Positions 17,977 to 27,213 are shown, numbered from the stretch's first letter. The stretch: 64,000 nucleotides of DNA from Methylovorus mays (GCF_020531915.1 NZ_JAJAVG010000005.1:1-64000); one strand, 5' to 3'. The notes: a model not told the origin generated them from the sequence alone. Numbers and translations are program-made.

Positions 17977-18828
17977 TTAAGCCTTGCGACAGGCTTCGCG
18001 TAACAATCGAAGCATCCCTTGAGGCCAGAATCCAAGACGCATGAATTCCCATATATCCCGAAACGTAGGGCGTACGCCATAGAAAGGCGAAAACACGCGC
18101 AACATTAACAACTGCTGGCCTCTCGGAGACTGACTTGCATGCTTGGTCGACACTATGCGAAAGGCGTCGCGAATTTTCTTTTCGGACTTGACGGAAATAC
18201 GATCGCCCCTAGGAGAGTCATCATATAGTTGTGTAGGCAAATCCAGCAGGTAAGCTTGACCATATTTCGCCAGAACACGCATAAAAAACTCAAGGTCCTG
18301 CCAGGCTGGAAGTGACTCATCAAATAGACCTGCGCCCATAAAGTGTTCTTTGGGTGCAAATATCTGATTACCTATATAGTTGAATTCAATCAGGTCACTA
18401 AAGCTTACACTACCGCGTTTGCCAGAAGTGCGAACCTTTAAGCCATTGGCGATGATGACATCTTGCGAATACAAACAGGCCGGCTGGATGCCCAGACCTG
18501 TCAGTAACTCCCAGTACTTGATGAAAGCTTCAATGCGTGTGGGCTCAAACGCATCGTCATCGTCAAGCCCAGTAACAAAGGCACCCGTGGCCATTTTAAT
18601 GGCTGCATTTCTGGCTTTGGGAGCGCCTTCTGCCGTTGTTTTATTGATGTAAAGCAGGCGGGAATCTGTTTGGGCGCGATCGATCAGATATTGATCGGTA
18701 CCATCCCTGGAACCATCGTTGACAACGATCACTTCTACGTCAGCATGGGTTTGCTGCAAGGCAGAATCAATGGCCTTTTTTAGCAAATCCAATCTGTTAT
18801 GAGTAGGGATATAAATTGATACCCGCAT
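17977..18828 (-). CDS. GT2 family glycosyltransferase
   Basis: A 283-residue GT-A fold enzyme with the canonical N-terminus VSIYIPTHNRLDLLKKAID, then VEVIVVNDGSRDGTDQY, the DXD region FVTGLDDDDAFEP, and the acceptor-side motif PAWQDLEFFMRVLA containing the catalytic ED-like pair. No membrane helix is seen, so it is probably cytoplasmic and peripherally attached. A good ribosome-binding site (AGGA, eight bases upstream) supports the ATG at 18828. It follows epsI after a 120-base spacer in which I see no gene or strong terminator, so the operon probably continues through it. Confidence 0.88.
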   Translation of the reverse strand: MRVSIYIPTHNRLDLLKKAIDSALQQTHADVEVIVVNDGSRDGTDQYLIDRAQTDSRLLYINKTTAEGAPKARNAAIKMATGAFVTGLDDDDAFEPTRIEAFIKYWELLTGLGIQPACLYSQDVIIANGLKVRTSGKRGSVSFSDLIEFNYIGNQIFAPKEHFMGAGLFDESLPAWQDLEFFMRVLAKYGQAYLLDLPTQLYDDSPRGDRISVKSEKKIRDAFRIVSTKHASQSPRGQQLLMLRVFSPFYGVRPTFRDIWEFMRLGFWPQGMLRLLREACRKA

Positions 18829-18948
18829 AAATATCCTGAAATCTTAAATTAAAATCACCCTAACAAGCCGGGTTATGAATATTACCTGTCGTAAAGACTA
18901 GCTCTGCAACTTAAGCAGATTCCGGGCCAGACAAGGCTGTGCGGAAAG

Positions 18949-19647
18949 TTAGAAACGCGCCAGAACCCTTGATTGGTCTGGAGGAAGAGCAGCAACCATC
19001 TCTTTCAAGAATTCTTCTTGTCGTGCAAACGCGGCGGCTGCCTCAGACTCGTCATCCACGATAGATGACACTCTCACCAGGATGCCATCTGCCACCTTTC
19101 CTGCGAGGCCATCGCGTAAAATTTTCATGCGCATATTAAGGGGGGTCACTGGATATTCATTGCCGACCCTGATCCAGTAACTCACTACTTCCAGGCGAGA
19201 TGGTTGAGAAACCACAAGACGAACAAGTTGAATGTCGTGCTGACCGTCAATATTGAAAGCCTGCACATGCCGGGAATGGATGGCAAAACCTTGCGCCTGA
19301 TAACAGACATCCGGCCTGTGAATTTTCACATCCTGCGATTGCTCTTTGGCATAGGCTAAAGCCAGCATGACTTGCGCGCCCTCATTCGAGCGATAACTAC
19401 GCATGAGTACGCGATCATATGGCTGATCAACACTTTTATCGGTGGTATCGACCAGGCCGACCTGCAGGTAGGGATTGGGCTGCTCTGTCCAGTCATTGAT
19501 CTTTTTAGGCAGCATGGCCTCGAAATCTTCGGGCATTTGCTGCGTTTGCATGTGAGGGGTTAGCCAATAAGCAAGACCTGCACTAGCCGCAAAAAGAATC
19601 ACTATGAATATGGCCAGGCGTAATGAAGCTTGAGGAAGTTTCACCAT
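18949..19647 (-). CDS. epsI: EpsI family protein of the exosortase system
   Basis: A 232-residue protein with an N-terminal membrane helix (LAIFIVILFAASAGLAYWL) and a periplasmic domain. EpsI-family landmarks are MLPKKINDWTEQ near residue 45, VMLALAYAKEQSQDVKIHRPDVCYQAQGF near 100-125 (partly quoted; the HRPDVCYQAQG motif is diagnostic), and the C-terminal VRVSSIVDDESEAA. EpsI proteins accompany exosortases, often fused to them, and are needed for exopolysaccharide assembly, but the reaction is unknown. It lies four bases downstream of the exosortase stop, so the two are translationally linked. Confidence 0.9.
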   Translation of the reverse strand: MVKLPQASLRLAIFIVILFAASAGLAYWLTPHMQTQQMPEDFEAMLPKKINDWTEQPNPYLQVGLVDTTDKSVDQPYDRVLMRSYRSNEGAQVMLALAYAKEQSQDVKIHRPDVCYQAQGFAIHSRHVQAFNIDGQHDIQLVRLVVSQPSRLEVVSYWIRVGNEYPVTPLNMRMKILRDGLAGKVADGILVRVSSIVDDESEAAAAFARQEEFLKEMVAALPPDQSRVLARF

Positions 19648-19651
19648 TGGG

Positions 19652-20566
19652 CTATACCTTCAGATCGGATGACGTGGCTTGCTGCGATTTTTTAAACTTG
19701 TTCGATAGCACACGCAAAAGGCCATCCGTCGCAATCACTAACAAGAGGGCTGTAATAAACAACACAATGCCGGAAAACTCGTGCAAGAACCCTTGCCCAG
19801 CAGCATCCCCCCAATGATAAGTAATGAGCGCAAGGACAATCACGCGGGTAACATTGGCAATAAACGAGATGGGGATAATCAACACCGCAAGCATGAAGTT
19901 TCTGAATGGGGATTCATGATGCGTCACGTTCATGTAGAGTAGCCCTAATACTTCAAGGGTAAATAGCGAGTTTAGGCCTGCACATGCATCCGCCACCAGC
20001 AACTGATATTGGCCTATGGTCAACATAACCCCAGTCCGCGCGATGGGGTAGTCCAGCGCATAGAGAATATGCTCGGTAGCAAAAGAAACGGCCGTTTTCA
20101 TGGGTAATGTCGCAGCATCCACTACGAATGCAGGCAATGGCACGACAAAACACAAAAAGAAGAAAGCAAACCATAAAAACTTGGCGACTCGGCTACCCAT
20201 GAAAATCAGGGTAATCCCTAATAGCACAGGGATGAGTGAGCCAACTTCAAAAATCAGCAGGGTTTGTGATCGCCCCAGAATGAACACCAATAGGCCAAAA
20301 ATTAGAATGGGCCACCCCAGGACAGGAAATGGCTCAAAACTAATGCCATACGCCGGAAGCTGTTTTAACTTGAAATAAAAAAACCAGATAGACACGAAGA
20401 AAACAATGGGGCCATGCGCATGGCGTTCAGTACCCCACAGGCCATGGAATAGATCCCAGAATGTCGGGAAATAAACAATTAGCAACCCAACCGCAATCGC
20501 GATCCAGGCGCCCATGGTTTTATCTGGAGAGGTCCAATGCCGTGCAATATTGCCAAACTTGTCCAT
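19652..20566 (-). CDS. xrtB: Exosortase B (EpsH family transpeptidase)
   Basis: A 304-residue inner-membrane protein with about eight membrane segments. The exosortase catalytic triad is intact: C195 in [15 protein letters not shown]241 in [13 protein letters not shown] and H262 in [10 protein letters not shown]. Exosortases recognise C-terminal PEP-CTERM tripartite signals after Sec export, cleave, and probably attach the protein to a surface carbohydrate. The gene sits between epsG and epsI, the usual place of XrtB in exopolysaccharide loci of Methylobacillus and relatives, where it was called epsH. The probable substrate is the PEP-CTERM protein at 30682-31218. XrtB rather than XrtA is inferred from locus context. 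Confidence 0.93.
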   Translation of the reverse strand: MDKFGNIARHWTSPDKTMGAWIAIAVGLLIVYFPTFWDLFHGLWGTERHAHGPIVFFVSIWFFYFKLKQLPAYGISFEPFPVLGWPILIFGLLVFILGRSQTLLIFEVGSLIPVLLGITLIFMGSRVAKFLWFAFFFLCFVVPLPAFVVDAATLPMKTAVSFATEHILYALDYPIARTGVMLTIGQYQLLVADACAGLNSLFTLEVLGLLYMNVTHHESPFRNFMLAVLIIPISFIANVTRVIVLALITYHWGDAAGQGFLHEFSGIVLFITALLLVIATDGLLRVLSNKFKKSQQATSSDLKV

Positions 20567-20626
20567 GACTATCGCTTTATTTCACACAGAGGGGAAACTT
20601 CATCCCCCCTCTATCGTTCAAGTTAA

Positions 20627-21508
20627 TTAAAACTGGTTGGCAACAGCCCCGACAATTCGTACTCCTACGCCACCTAGTTGATCTTTCAACACGTTCAAAT
20701 CCTGTAGCTTGGTTTCATTGACACGGGACACGACCAACGTTCCCCGACAGCGCCCAGCTACCGACTGTGCGTCTGAAGAGTGTTCCGTAGAAGATGTATC
20801 CACAATAATGACATCGTAATCACCCATGACTGTATTCATGAGATCGGTGAATGAACTGCGGGCCAACAGTTCCTGAGGATTAGGCGGGATGGTGCCAGCA
20901 CCGAGGACGGATAGATTCTCAAACGCACCCAGGTGAGTAATGACCTCCGGACCAGAACGCCCGATCAAAATATCAGAAAGACCGCGGGGCTCACTCAGGT
21001 TGAAATTGCGATGCTGCACAGGTTCACGCAGATTGGCATCAATCAGCAAGGTATTTTCACCCAACTGTGAGAACACAATCGCGAGATTGGCTGCAATATA
21101 ACTACAGCCATCCCCTGATTTTGCCGACACAACAGCCAATGCCTTGTTACCCTCACTGAACCACCGCAAAATGAGCTGTGTGCGGAGGGCTCGCAAAGCC
21201 TCCACCTGTTTCGAAAACGGCTGATATGCAGCCACGAGGTCTGGCGAGAATCCACCCTCGTTTGTTTGCAAATACGGATATTCAAATTGAACAGACAGCG
21301 CTTGTCTGATATCCGCCTCATTGATAAAACCCAGTCTCAGTGCTGCTTCACCAAAACGGATGTTTTCCTGTTTTTGCAACCGCAACACCCGCTCAGCTTC
21401 GTCCGGCGTCAGCTTCCCCAAATCCAGCAACAGCTTGCCAATATTCGCTTCAGTTTTCTCAGGCTTGATATTGCTTACTGCCGGAGTAATTCCATTCGTC
21501 AGATCCAT
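20627..21508 (-). CDS. epsG: EpsG-type chain-length regulatory ATPase, degenerate Walker A
   Basis: A 293-residue cytoplasmic P-loop protein of the EpsG branch of bacterial tyrosine kinases. Residues 20-90 resemble the GspE/MshE N-terminal domain (LLDLGKLTPDEAERVLRLQ). The ATPase part follows: KSGDGCS stands where GxGK(S/T) is expected, so the invariant lysine is cysteine (C135); the Walker A' motif LLIDANLR has asparagine (N159) for the second aspartate; Walker B is VIIVDTSS. No tyrosine cluster is present at the C-terminus. I chose the ATG at 21508, which has GAGGA seven bases upstream, over the TTG at 21520. It partners EpsF, eight bases downstream of its stop. Kinase activity is doubtful from these substitutions. 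Confidence 0.88.
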   Translation of the reverse strand: MDLTNGITPAVSNIKPEKTEANIGKLLLDLGKLTPDEAERVLRLQKQENIRFGEAALRLGFINEADIRQALSVQFEYPYLQTNEGGFSPDLVAAYQPFSKQVEALRALRTQLILRWFSEGNKALAVVSAKSGDGCSYIAANLAIVFSQLGENTLLIDANLREPVQHRNFNLSEPRGLSDILIGRSGPEVITHLGAFENLSVLGAGTIPPNPQELLARSSFTDLMNTVMGDYDVIIVDTSSTEHSSDAQSVAGRCRGTLVVSRVNETKLQDLNVLKDQLGGVGVRIVGAVANQF

Positions 21509-21516
21509 ATGATTCC

Positions 21517-22920
21517 TCAAGCTGAAGGCAAATATTTAACGATATTTTGCGGCAATGCTTTGATGCCTGTTGCCGGTGGAACGCCATCAATCAAGGCAAA
21601 CACAGGAACCCCCAGCAAACTGGAAATATCGTCTTTGCTTCGCACACGTCTATCCATAAATTCAGAAATAAATGCAAAACCAATGCCAAGTATCAGACCG
21701 ATAACTGAACCAAATGCCAACTTAAGCAAGGTCCTGGTGCCGGAAGGGAACAATGGCGATGTCGCTGTATTCAGAATCGCCACATCACTCTGGTTGGATT
21801 TTGACTCGATCATGGTCTGGCTATAGCGTTGCATCGCGGCATCAATAGCGCGCTGAGCCATCTCAACGTCTTTTTGCAAAACCAACATCTCATCACGTGA
21901 ACGATTCATCTCGACCAGCACGGCTTTTTGCTTATCAACCTGCGCCTGCAATTCAGCCACACGTTGCTTTTGAATGCCCGCGCCATTGCCAACAGAACCT
22001 GTCACCGTTTTCACTTCAGCACTCAGCTGGGACTTTATCTTGTTGATTTCCGCTTCAGCGGCTTGATATTGCGGGTGATTTTTATCCAAGCGCTGAGATA
22101 ATTCAGCAAGTTTGGACTCTGCATTCGCCAGATTTATTTTCAAATTCTGAATAATCGGATTGGCGACCACATCAGGAGATTCAAAAGCATTCTTACGGCT
22201 TCCACCGGATCTGGACTCAGCTTCAATCGACTGACCTTGCGCTGCAACCAGCTGCTCTGAAAGCCAGTTCAGCCGGGATGCCTCGACATCCATACGTTCA
22301 TCGGAGCTGGTATAGCCATTTTCACGCTGATATTTAGATAGTTTGGACTGGGATTGCGACAAACTGTCACGCAAAGCCTGAATCTGCGTTCCAAAATACT
22401 GGGCGGCCTTCTGCGCCGGCTCAACCTTCAACTCAACGTTGGTTTCTTGATAAGCGTTTGCAAAAGAATTGGCGACCAAGGCCACAAAGTCAGGGTCTGA
22501 CCCTTCAAACATGATTTCAATCACGCTACTGTCGCGGCCTGGAGTCACGGTAAGCTTCTTCAGAAGCAAATCAGCCAGCCAGAATCGCAGATCGCCACGA
22601 CCACCTGTGTCTTCTTCAAACTTTGCCTTTACGTTCTCGTTTTCGGCCATGCGCAACTCGTCGACCACCTTGAGCGCAACGTGCTGACTATTGATAATAT
22701 CGATCTGGGTCGGAACATAACCCAGCGCCATATTGCCGGGGACGACCGTACCGGTTACCGGATCAGTACCCTTGTAATTGAGTACTACCGATGCCGTTGC
22801 CTGATAAACCTTGCTCTGCAGCAAACTGATAATAAGCACCGTTATTACGGTTAACAAAAAGGTAAACAGTACGATACGGTATCGTGCTAGAAGAATAAGT
22901 ACTATCTGATTCAAATTCAT
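21517..22920 (-). CDS. epsF: EpsF chain-length determinant (Wzz/PCP family)
   Basis: A 467-residue polysaccharide co-polymerase with an N-terminal membrane helix at about 12-34 (IVLFTFLLTVITVLIISLL), a long periplasmic domain with coiled-coil character (roughly 160-370; repeats of Q, L, E and K such as LAELSQRLDKNHPQYQ), and a second helix near 405-425 (LAFGSVIGLILGIGFAF) after the proline-rich FPSGTRTLL. The C-terminal tail, RRVRSKDDISSLLGVPVFALI, faces the cytoplasm, where the EpsG ATPase should bind. It regulates polymer length and couples polymerisation to export through EpsE. Ribosome-binding AGGGA precedes the ATG. Confidence 0.92.
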   Translation of the reverse strand: MNLNQIVLILLARYRIVLFTFLLTVITVLIISLLQSKVYQATASVVLNYKGTDPVTGTVVPGNMALGYVPTQIDIINSQHVALKVVDELRMAENENVKAKFEEDTGGRGDLRFWLADLLLKKLTVTPGRDSSVIEIMFEGSDPDFVALVANSFANAYQETNVELKVEPAQKAAQYFGTQIQALRDSLSQSQSKLSKYQRENGYTSSDERMDVEASRLNWLSEQLVAAQGQSIEAESRSGGSRKNAFESPDVVANPIIQNLKINLANAESKLAELSQRLDKNHPQYQAAEAEINKIKSQLSAEVKTVTGSVGNGAGIQKQRVAELQAQVDKQKAVLVEMNRSRDEMLVLQKDVEMAQRAIDAAMQRYSQTMIESKSNQSDVAILNTATSPLFPSGTRTLLKLAFGSVIGLILGIGFAFISEFMDRRVRSKDDISSLLGVPVFALIDGVPPATGIKALPQNIVKYLPSA

Positions 22921-22929
22921 CCGATATCC

Positions 22930-23982
22930 CTAAAACAGGCTTTCTTTAACATAGAGCACATCGCCAGAGTGAACCAGCTCATCCAATGCCGGCGTAGTTT
23001 TTTCTACAACGCCAGAGGTATTTTTACGATGCAGCTTGAGACCACGCTGGGTTCCACGAGCGGTAGGGCCTCCACCTTGTGCCAGGGCCTGCATGACCGT
23101 CATGCTTCTCTCAATACGATAAGAACCGGGACGCTGAACCTCACCATAGATATAAAATACAGGGGCACGATGCACATAAATAGAATCCCCGGCGACCACA
23201 TCCGGGTTCATGTCTGAACTTTCATCAAGGTAGATAGCCGGCAGATCAATCACTTTGTGAAATTTTTGCCCGTTACGCACGCCCTCAAGCACCGCAGTAT
23301 CAGCGCCAGCGGGACTTACCCCACCCGCCATTGCCAGCGCATCAGAAAACTTCATTTTTGCTTCCTCAAGAGGGAAGCGGCCAGGACGATTTACCTGCCC
23401 CAGTATGGAAACCTGATTACCTGGAACAATATAGATTACATCCCCACGCATGACCAGAAGGTCAGCATCTTTCTTATCCTGCAAAAAGAGTTCTGCCAGG
23501 TCGACTTCACGACGCATTACCTGACCATCACGCTGTCCGGTAATAATGGCTTTCCCACTCCCCGCCATTGTCAATACGCCACCTGCCGTTGCCAGCATTT
23601 CACTGAGATGCGTATCAAAGGTCTCAATGACAAAGCGACCTGGACGATTCACCATGCCAAGAACAGCAACCTGATTACCTCTAACCTGAAGCAGCACAAT
23701 ATTCACTTGTGGCTTTTGCACGAACCCACCCTTTACAAGGCTTTGTTCGATCTTGCGCTCAGCTTGACCAATCCCTGCACCACCAACATTCACGGCACCT
23801 AGCAAGGGAAAACTGATTTCGCCGGACTCAGATACCCGCGCCTCGGTGGTCAGATCAGGGTTTTGAAACACCTGAATCCGAATAACGTCCCCAGCACCAA
23901 GAGTATATTCATCTGCGGCTGCGGCATTAAATGTTACTGCGAGAAGAAACGCGCCAATTATTTTCATGCACCATTTCATCAT
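22930..23982 (-). CDS. epsE: EpsE outer-membrane polysaccharide export protein (Wza-like)
   Basis: A 350-residue exported protein with a signal peptide at residues 1-23 (ending NAAAADEY). Residues 24-110 form the polysaccharide export (Poly_export) domain, beginning YTLGAGDVIRIQVFQNPDL, followed by three SLBB-type repeats marked by VAVLGMVNRPGRF, VSILGQVNRPGRF and FYIYGEVQRPGSYRI. It should form the outer-membrane exit channel for the exopolysaccharide. No lipobox cysteine is evident at the cleavage site, unlike E. coli Wza, as is common in EpsE proteins. It is ten bases from epsF; AGGAAGAG precedes its ATG. Confidence 0.92.
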   Translation of the reverse strand: MMKWCMKIIGAFLLAVTFNAAAADEYTLGAGDVIRIQVFQNPDLTTEARVSESGEISFPLLGAVNVGGAGIGQAERKIEQSLVKGGFVQKPQVNIVLLQVRGNQVAVLGMVNRPGRFVIETFDTHLSEMLATAGGVLTMAGSGKAIITGQRDGQVMRREVDLAELFLQDKKDADLLVMRGDVIYIVPGNQVSILGQVNRPGRFPLEEAKMKFSDALAMAGGVSPAGADTAVLEGVRNGQKFHKVIDLPAIYLDESSDMNPDVVAGDSIYVHRAPVFYIYGEVQRPGSYRIERSMTVMQALAQGGGPTARGTQRGLKLHRKNTSGVVEKTTPALDELVHSGDVLYVKESLF

Positions 23983-24033
23983 GATCTCTTCCTGTTTGAT
24001 TATGGTTAATTAAGTGATGATCTGGATATCTCT

Positions 24034-24954
24034 TTAATCCAAACCAACCACTCCTTTTTCGATATGGCTGTTATTTTTTTCAGCGGGTTTCGCTTCCGCA
24101 GGAGTCACCCCACTTGAGGATGACGGTTTGCTCGCAAAAGCACCTACATATTCAATTTTGGCTTTTTCTTTCATCCGGGCAAGCTCGGACTTAATTAATG
24201 CCTGGCCTTCGGAATTTACAAGAAATGTTTGAATCAGTGGTTTTGCCTGCTCGTATGCCATAGGAGAACTTACACTTCCGACCAGCTTCACAATATGCGC
24301 ATTCCCATCCATAGGGACTATCAATACAGCGCCATCCTTTTGATTTTTAAGAATGGCAAGTGCATCCGTCGGCATTTGTTCGGCAGGCCGGCTATAGCTG
24401 GAAGCGCCGAATTTCAGACCTTGCGCCTTTAACCATTCGGCAACCTCTTGCAGCCCCCTGGCATGTTCTACCTGGGCTTTGAGCTCGTCGGTAACCATCG
24501 TGCCTGGAGGCAGTGCAATATCCTGCAGGTTATAAATTTTGCGAGCGGTAAAAAGTTCGGGGTGGGAATCAAAATAAGCTTTAACTTGCTGAGGAGCTGG
24601 CTTTACTCGCGTGCCAACCAGATTGGTCAAGTAAGCGCGGGTTATCACATCCCGTTTTGCCGCCTCTATTGCAGAAACAACTTCGGCACTACGCTCTGTC
24701 TTTTCTTCCAAAGCCTTGTTCAGCACAATCTGCTGATCAATGAGTCTTTCCAAAACTTGCTTACGAACCGCTTCGGCATTTTCAGCGTTAACGTTCGGCA
24801 TATTTTTCATGACCTGATTCAACTGCAACACCGATATCTCTTTACCATCGACGATAGCAGCCACCTGCCCTGAAGATGCTTTCTCTTCGGATTTACCACA
24901 GGAGGCCAGAGTCACCATCATGATGGCAAATACGGTACTTTTAAATACACTCAT
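24034..24954 (-). CDS. epsD: EpsD family peptidyl-prolyl isomerase lipoprotein
   Basis: A 306-residue lipoprotein: the signal peptide ends with the lipobox LASC, cysteine near residue 19. The SurA/PpiC-like architecture follows, with an N-terminal chaperone-like helical domain (residues 30-135: VLQLNQVMKNMPNVNAEN, VLERLIDQQIVLNKALEE) and a PpiC-like domain around 140-260 (ARKIYNLQDIALPPG, APVE-type loop replaced by MAYEQAKPLIQTFLV). It probably assists folding or assembly of outer-membrane export components in the periplasm. A charged tail rich in K, S and P ends the protein. It lies between epsL and epsE in the eps operon. Confidence 0.88.
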   Translation of the reverse strand: MSVFKSTVFAIMMVTLASCGKSEEKASSGQVAAIVDGKEISVLQLNQVMKNMPNVNAENAEAVRKQVLERLIDQQIVLNKALEEKTERSAEVVSAIEAAKRDVITRAYLTNLVGTRVKPAPQQVKAYFDSHPELFTARKIYNLQDIALPPGTMVTDELKAQVEHARGLQEVAEWLKAQGLKFGASSYSRPAEQMPTDALAILKNQKDGAVLIVPMDGNAHIVKLVGSVSSPMAYEQAKPLIQTFLVNSEGQALIKSELARMKEKAKIEYVGAFASKPSSSSGVTPAEAKPAEKNNSHIEKGVVGLD

Positions 24955-24997
24955 TTAATACTCCGTCCCATAATACATATTAACTTTAAAGGCAATA

Positions 24998-26239
24998 TTA
25001 GAAGGTTAAAGCAGCATTCACCATGGCGCTATTAGACACAAAGTCCTCATTGGTGATATTCGAATCTCTGCTTTCGCGCTTCAGCATCACCCCAAAACTC
25101 ACATAACGCCGAGGGGTCCAGTTAAGGCTAATACTAGCCGTTTTGGTTGTTTCCTCGCGATCTTTTGATAATGGAGTTGGAGCAAATCCGTTATAGCTTC
25201 GGTCCCTGTATGTCAGATCTCCATTAAGAGAGACCTTGCGTGTTACAGACCATGTCGGCCGGACGGCTACCAAATATTGCCTGACATAGGTATACGAGGT
25301 TGCTTGCGTAGGGTAAAGATCGGAAGCCGCTATAAAATTCACGCGCGTTTTCGCCGTCACATCCCATTCATAGTTTACATTGCCGATCCAGCCGCTTACG
25401 TCACGCTGACTAAAATTGTCATTGCTTCTATCAAGATATGACGCTTTCATGTCCACTTTAGACTTTTCGGAAAGTACCCAGCGAAAAAGAAACTCTTGAC
25501 GCTTCTCGGTATAGCCTCGATCAGAGACTAAAGCCTCGCTAAAATTGGAATCTCCATACTTACCATCGCTTGTATTTGCCGCGTATTCCAGTTTTGAACC
25601 TGAGGAAAATTCATAGCGAATACCTGTACGTAAAGTCTTCTGCTCAAAACTATAGTCCAAATTATCTTGCCCGGGAGCTGAATTGTCAGTGGTCACCGTC
25701 AACTCAGAAATAGCCCCCAGCAAGTGCCAGTTGCCATAGGGACTCCAATCCACATCAAATCGATTGTTCTTAACGGTCCGGGTGTTTGTTGAGAGCGGAT
25801 TGATATTATTGACATTAGCAAATGTATTCGGCAACTCTTTGCGATCAAATACAAGATTGCCCTTTAAATATGGGGTAACTGACCAGTTCCATTGAATATC
25901 GTAATTTACCCCATCAAAATTCAAGAAATTGTAATTCTGATAACGGTAGGATGTCTGGGAAATATCAAACTTGAAGCGTTGCAAACTGTACTGCTTCGAA
26001 ACATTCACGCCGTAGGTAGTCGCATTAATCATTTCCCATTTTTGGGTTTTACCAAAAGTAGAGAGAGGACTCTCATTCCGATCGAGTCGAAATAAGTTAT
26101 CGTCATAGGTTATCGCATGACTTAACGTGAAATTGACTGTATCTGCCTCATCTGCGCTGGCGCATATGGCAAATGAAGCCATAAAGATAAAAGATACAAC
26201 TGACCATTTAGCCGGCCAAAGCTTGATATTTACGTCCAA
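24998..26239 (-). CDS. epsL: EpsL outer-membrane beta-barrel of the eps operon
   Basis: A 413-residue exported protein with signal peptide ending AICASADEA near residue 31. The mature part begins TLSHAITYDDNLFRL, a family hallmark, and shows alternating polar/aromatic strands (for example FLFRWVLSEKSKVDMKASYL, YVSFGVMLKRESRDSN) ending in an aromatic phenylalanine (ALTF) as outer-membrane barrels do. It probably aids polymer passage or secretion; the exact role is unknown. The only start giving a complete signal peptide is TTG at 26239, with GGGT about ten bases upstream. The 15-base gap to the preceding cyclic-nucleotide-binding gene indicates cotranscription. Confidence 0.85.
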   Translation of the reverse strand: MDVNIKLWPAKWSVVSFIFMASFAICASADEADTVNFTLSHAITYDDNLFRLDRNESPLSTFGKTQKWEMINATTYGVNVSKQYSLQRFKFDISQTSYRYQNYNFLNFDGVNYDIQWNWSVTPYLKGNLVFDRKELPNTFANVNNINPLSTNTRTVKNNRFDVDWSPYGNWHLLGAISELTVTTDNSAPGQDNLDYSFEQKTLRTGIRYEFSSGSKLEYAANTSDGKYGDSNFSEALVSDRGYTEKRQEFLFRWVLSEKSKVDMKASYLDRSNDNFSQRDVSGWIGNVNYEWDVTAKTRVNFIAASDLYPTQATSYTYVRQYLVAVRPTWSVTRKVSLNGDLTYRDRSYNGFAPTPLSKDREETTKTASISLNWTPRRYVSFGVMLKRESRDSNITNEDFVSNSAMVNAALTF

Positions 26240-26254
26240 GATTTTTACCCGTTG

Positions 26255-26887
26255 CTAAACCAAGCTGAAGAAAGCACCATCAGGATACCTGTTGGAAGTA
26301 TCCCTGAGACGCTCGGTCATAAGCTGCAAAAGCTTGATCAGTATTTTATTACCCAATTTGGGCATATTCACCAGCAACTCTTGCATGCTGCTACGGGAAA
26401 AGACGGCAAAATCAGTAGGATGAGTGGTAATACAGGTAGCGGATCTTGGATAACCATCGATCAATGACATTTCTCCGATCGTATCACCAATGCCAAGACG
26501 AGCCACCATATGGCGCCCCTCTGCGGATGCATCATTTTTGTACACGTCTACCCCCCCACTTAATATTAATAGCAGGTAGTCGCCACCAGCACCCTCGACT
26601 AATAACGAATAGTCTCTTGGCGCTGCATAGCACTGCATGTATGCACATAGATAGCGAACTTCGTCCGCACTGAAATCATCAAGCAGCTTGATACTGTTAA
26701 TGATTTCCAGCACTTCATCTACGTACTTATCTGCCCCGCCTAAATGTATTAAATCAGAGTACATGGATAAACAAAAACTTTCAATGATTTGTGACGCTAT
26801 TGTTAAGCAAGTTGTGAACGTATACAGCCTTGTTGTGGCTGCCCCATCCGCATAGTCGCCACAGGATTCGCTGAGGTACCAGCCCAT
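26255..26887 (-). CDS. Cyclic-nucleotide-binding domain protein at head of eps operon
   Basis: A protein of up to 210 residues with a CRP-like cyclic-nucleotide-binding domain and no DNA-binding helix-turn-helix. The beta-roll runs from about residue 85 to 200: LLLILSGGVDVYKND, then the phosphate-binding cassette GEMSLIDGYPRSATCIT with the conserved glutamate and arginine, and a C-terminal helix LIKLLQLMTERLRD. It could sense cAMP, cGMP or another nucleotide and act through protein contacts. The N-terminal 41 residues are poorly family-like; an ATG at 26764 (MYSDLIHLGG) is a good alternative start, though neither has a strong ribosome-binding site. It leads the operon running into epsL-epsD, and the shared eps operator/promoter lies about 90-145 bases upstream. 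Confidence 0.8.
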   Translation of the reverse strand: MGWYLSESCGDYADGAATTRLYTFTTCLTIASQIIESFCLSMYSDLIHLGGADKYVDEVLEIINSIKLLDDFSADEVRYLCAYMQCYAAPRDYSLLVEGAGGDYLLLILSGGVDVYKNDASAEGRHMVARLGIGDTIGEMSLIDGYPRSATCITTHPTDFAVFSRSSMQELLVNMPKLGNKILIKLLQLMTERLRDTSNRYPDGAFFSLV

Positions 26888-26982
26888 GACAATCCATAGT
26901 CACAATGGAAAGTGTTGATCACGACCAGACATCGACTGCCATCCAGCCGGCAGAACTACAATCCAGCGCCATTATGTACCGC

Positions 26983-27011
26983 AGTGTATGGACTGTGGAG
27001 GGTGACAACAA
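26983..27011 (-). promoter_or_regulatory. Sigma-70-like promoter of the minus-strand eps operon
   Basis: Reading the minus strand, -35 TTGTTG (27006-27011) and -10 TACACT (26983-26988) are spaced by exactly 17 bases. The hexamers are weak alone, which fits an activator-dependent promoter; the dyad operator directly abuts the -35. Geometry is identical to the promoter of the PEP-CTERM gene. A half-site resembling one operator arm (ACAGTCC on this strand) lies in the spacer. Confidence 0.55.
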
Positions 27012-27032
27012 TAGTCCAAAAGAACTACCACC
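27009..27032. promoter_or_regulatory. Shared eps/PEP-CTERM operator, copy 1
   Basis: A 24-base element containing the near-palindrome TAGTCC-AAAA-GAACTA (dyad at 27012-27027). It matches the element at 31300-31323 in 22 of 24 positions (differences at positions 10 and 20), and both abut a -35 hexamer. The dyad form and position suggest a class II activator site, possibly for the LuxR-type EpsA encoded alongside; the binding protein is inference. Confidence 0.65.
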
Positions 27033-27213
27033 GATGCAGGCAAAAGTTTTATCATAGTATCAGCCGTCACATACAAGAATACGCTAGGATTCCACGCTTG
27101 ATCCAAATATAAAATGGCCACCTACAAACACATGAGCACAAAATCGTTTCAGCAAGAATCGCACCCCAACCCCGCGTGGATGACTGATGGGGCCAAGGCG
27201 GCATATTTTCCGC

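Noticed and set aside
26912-27112. 66-codon plus-strand frame in the eps control region
   Set aside because: It overlaps the operator and promoter elements, has no ribosome-binding site and no family resemblance.
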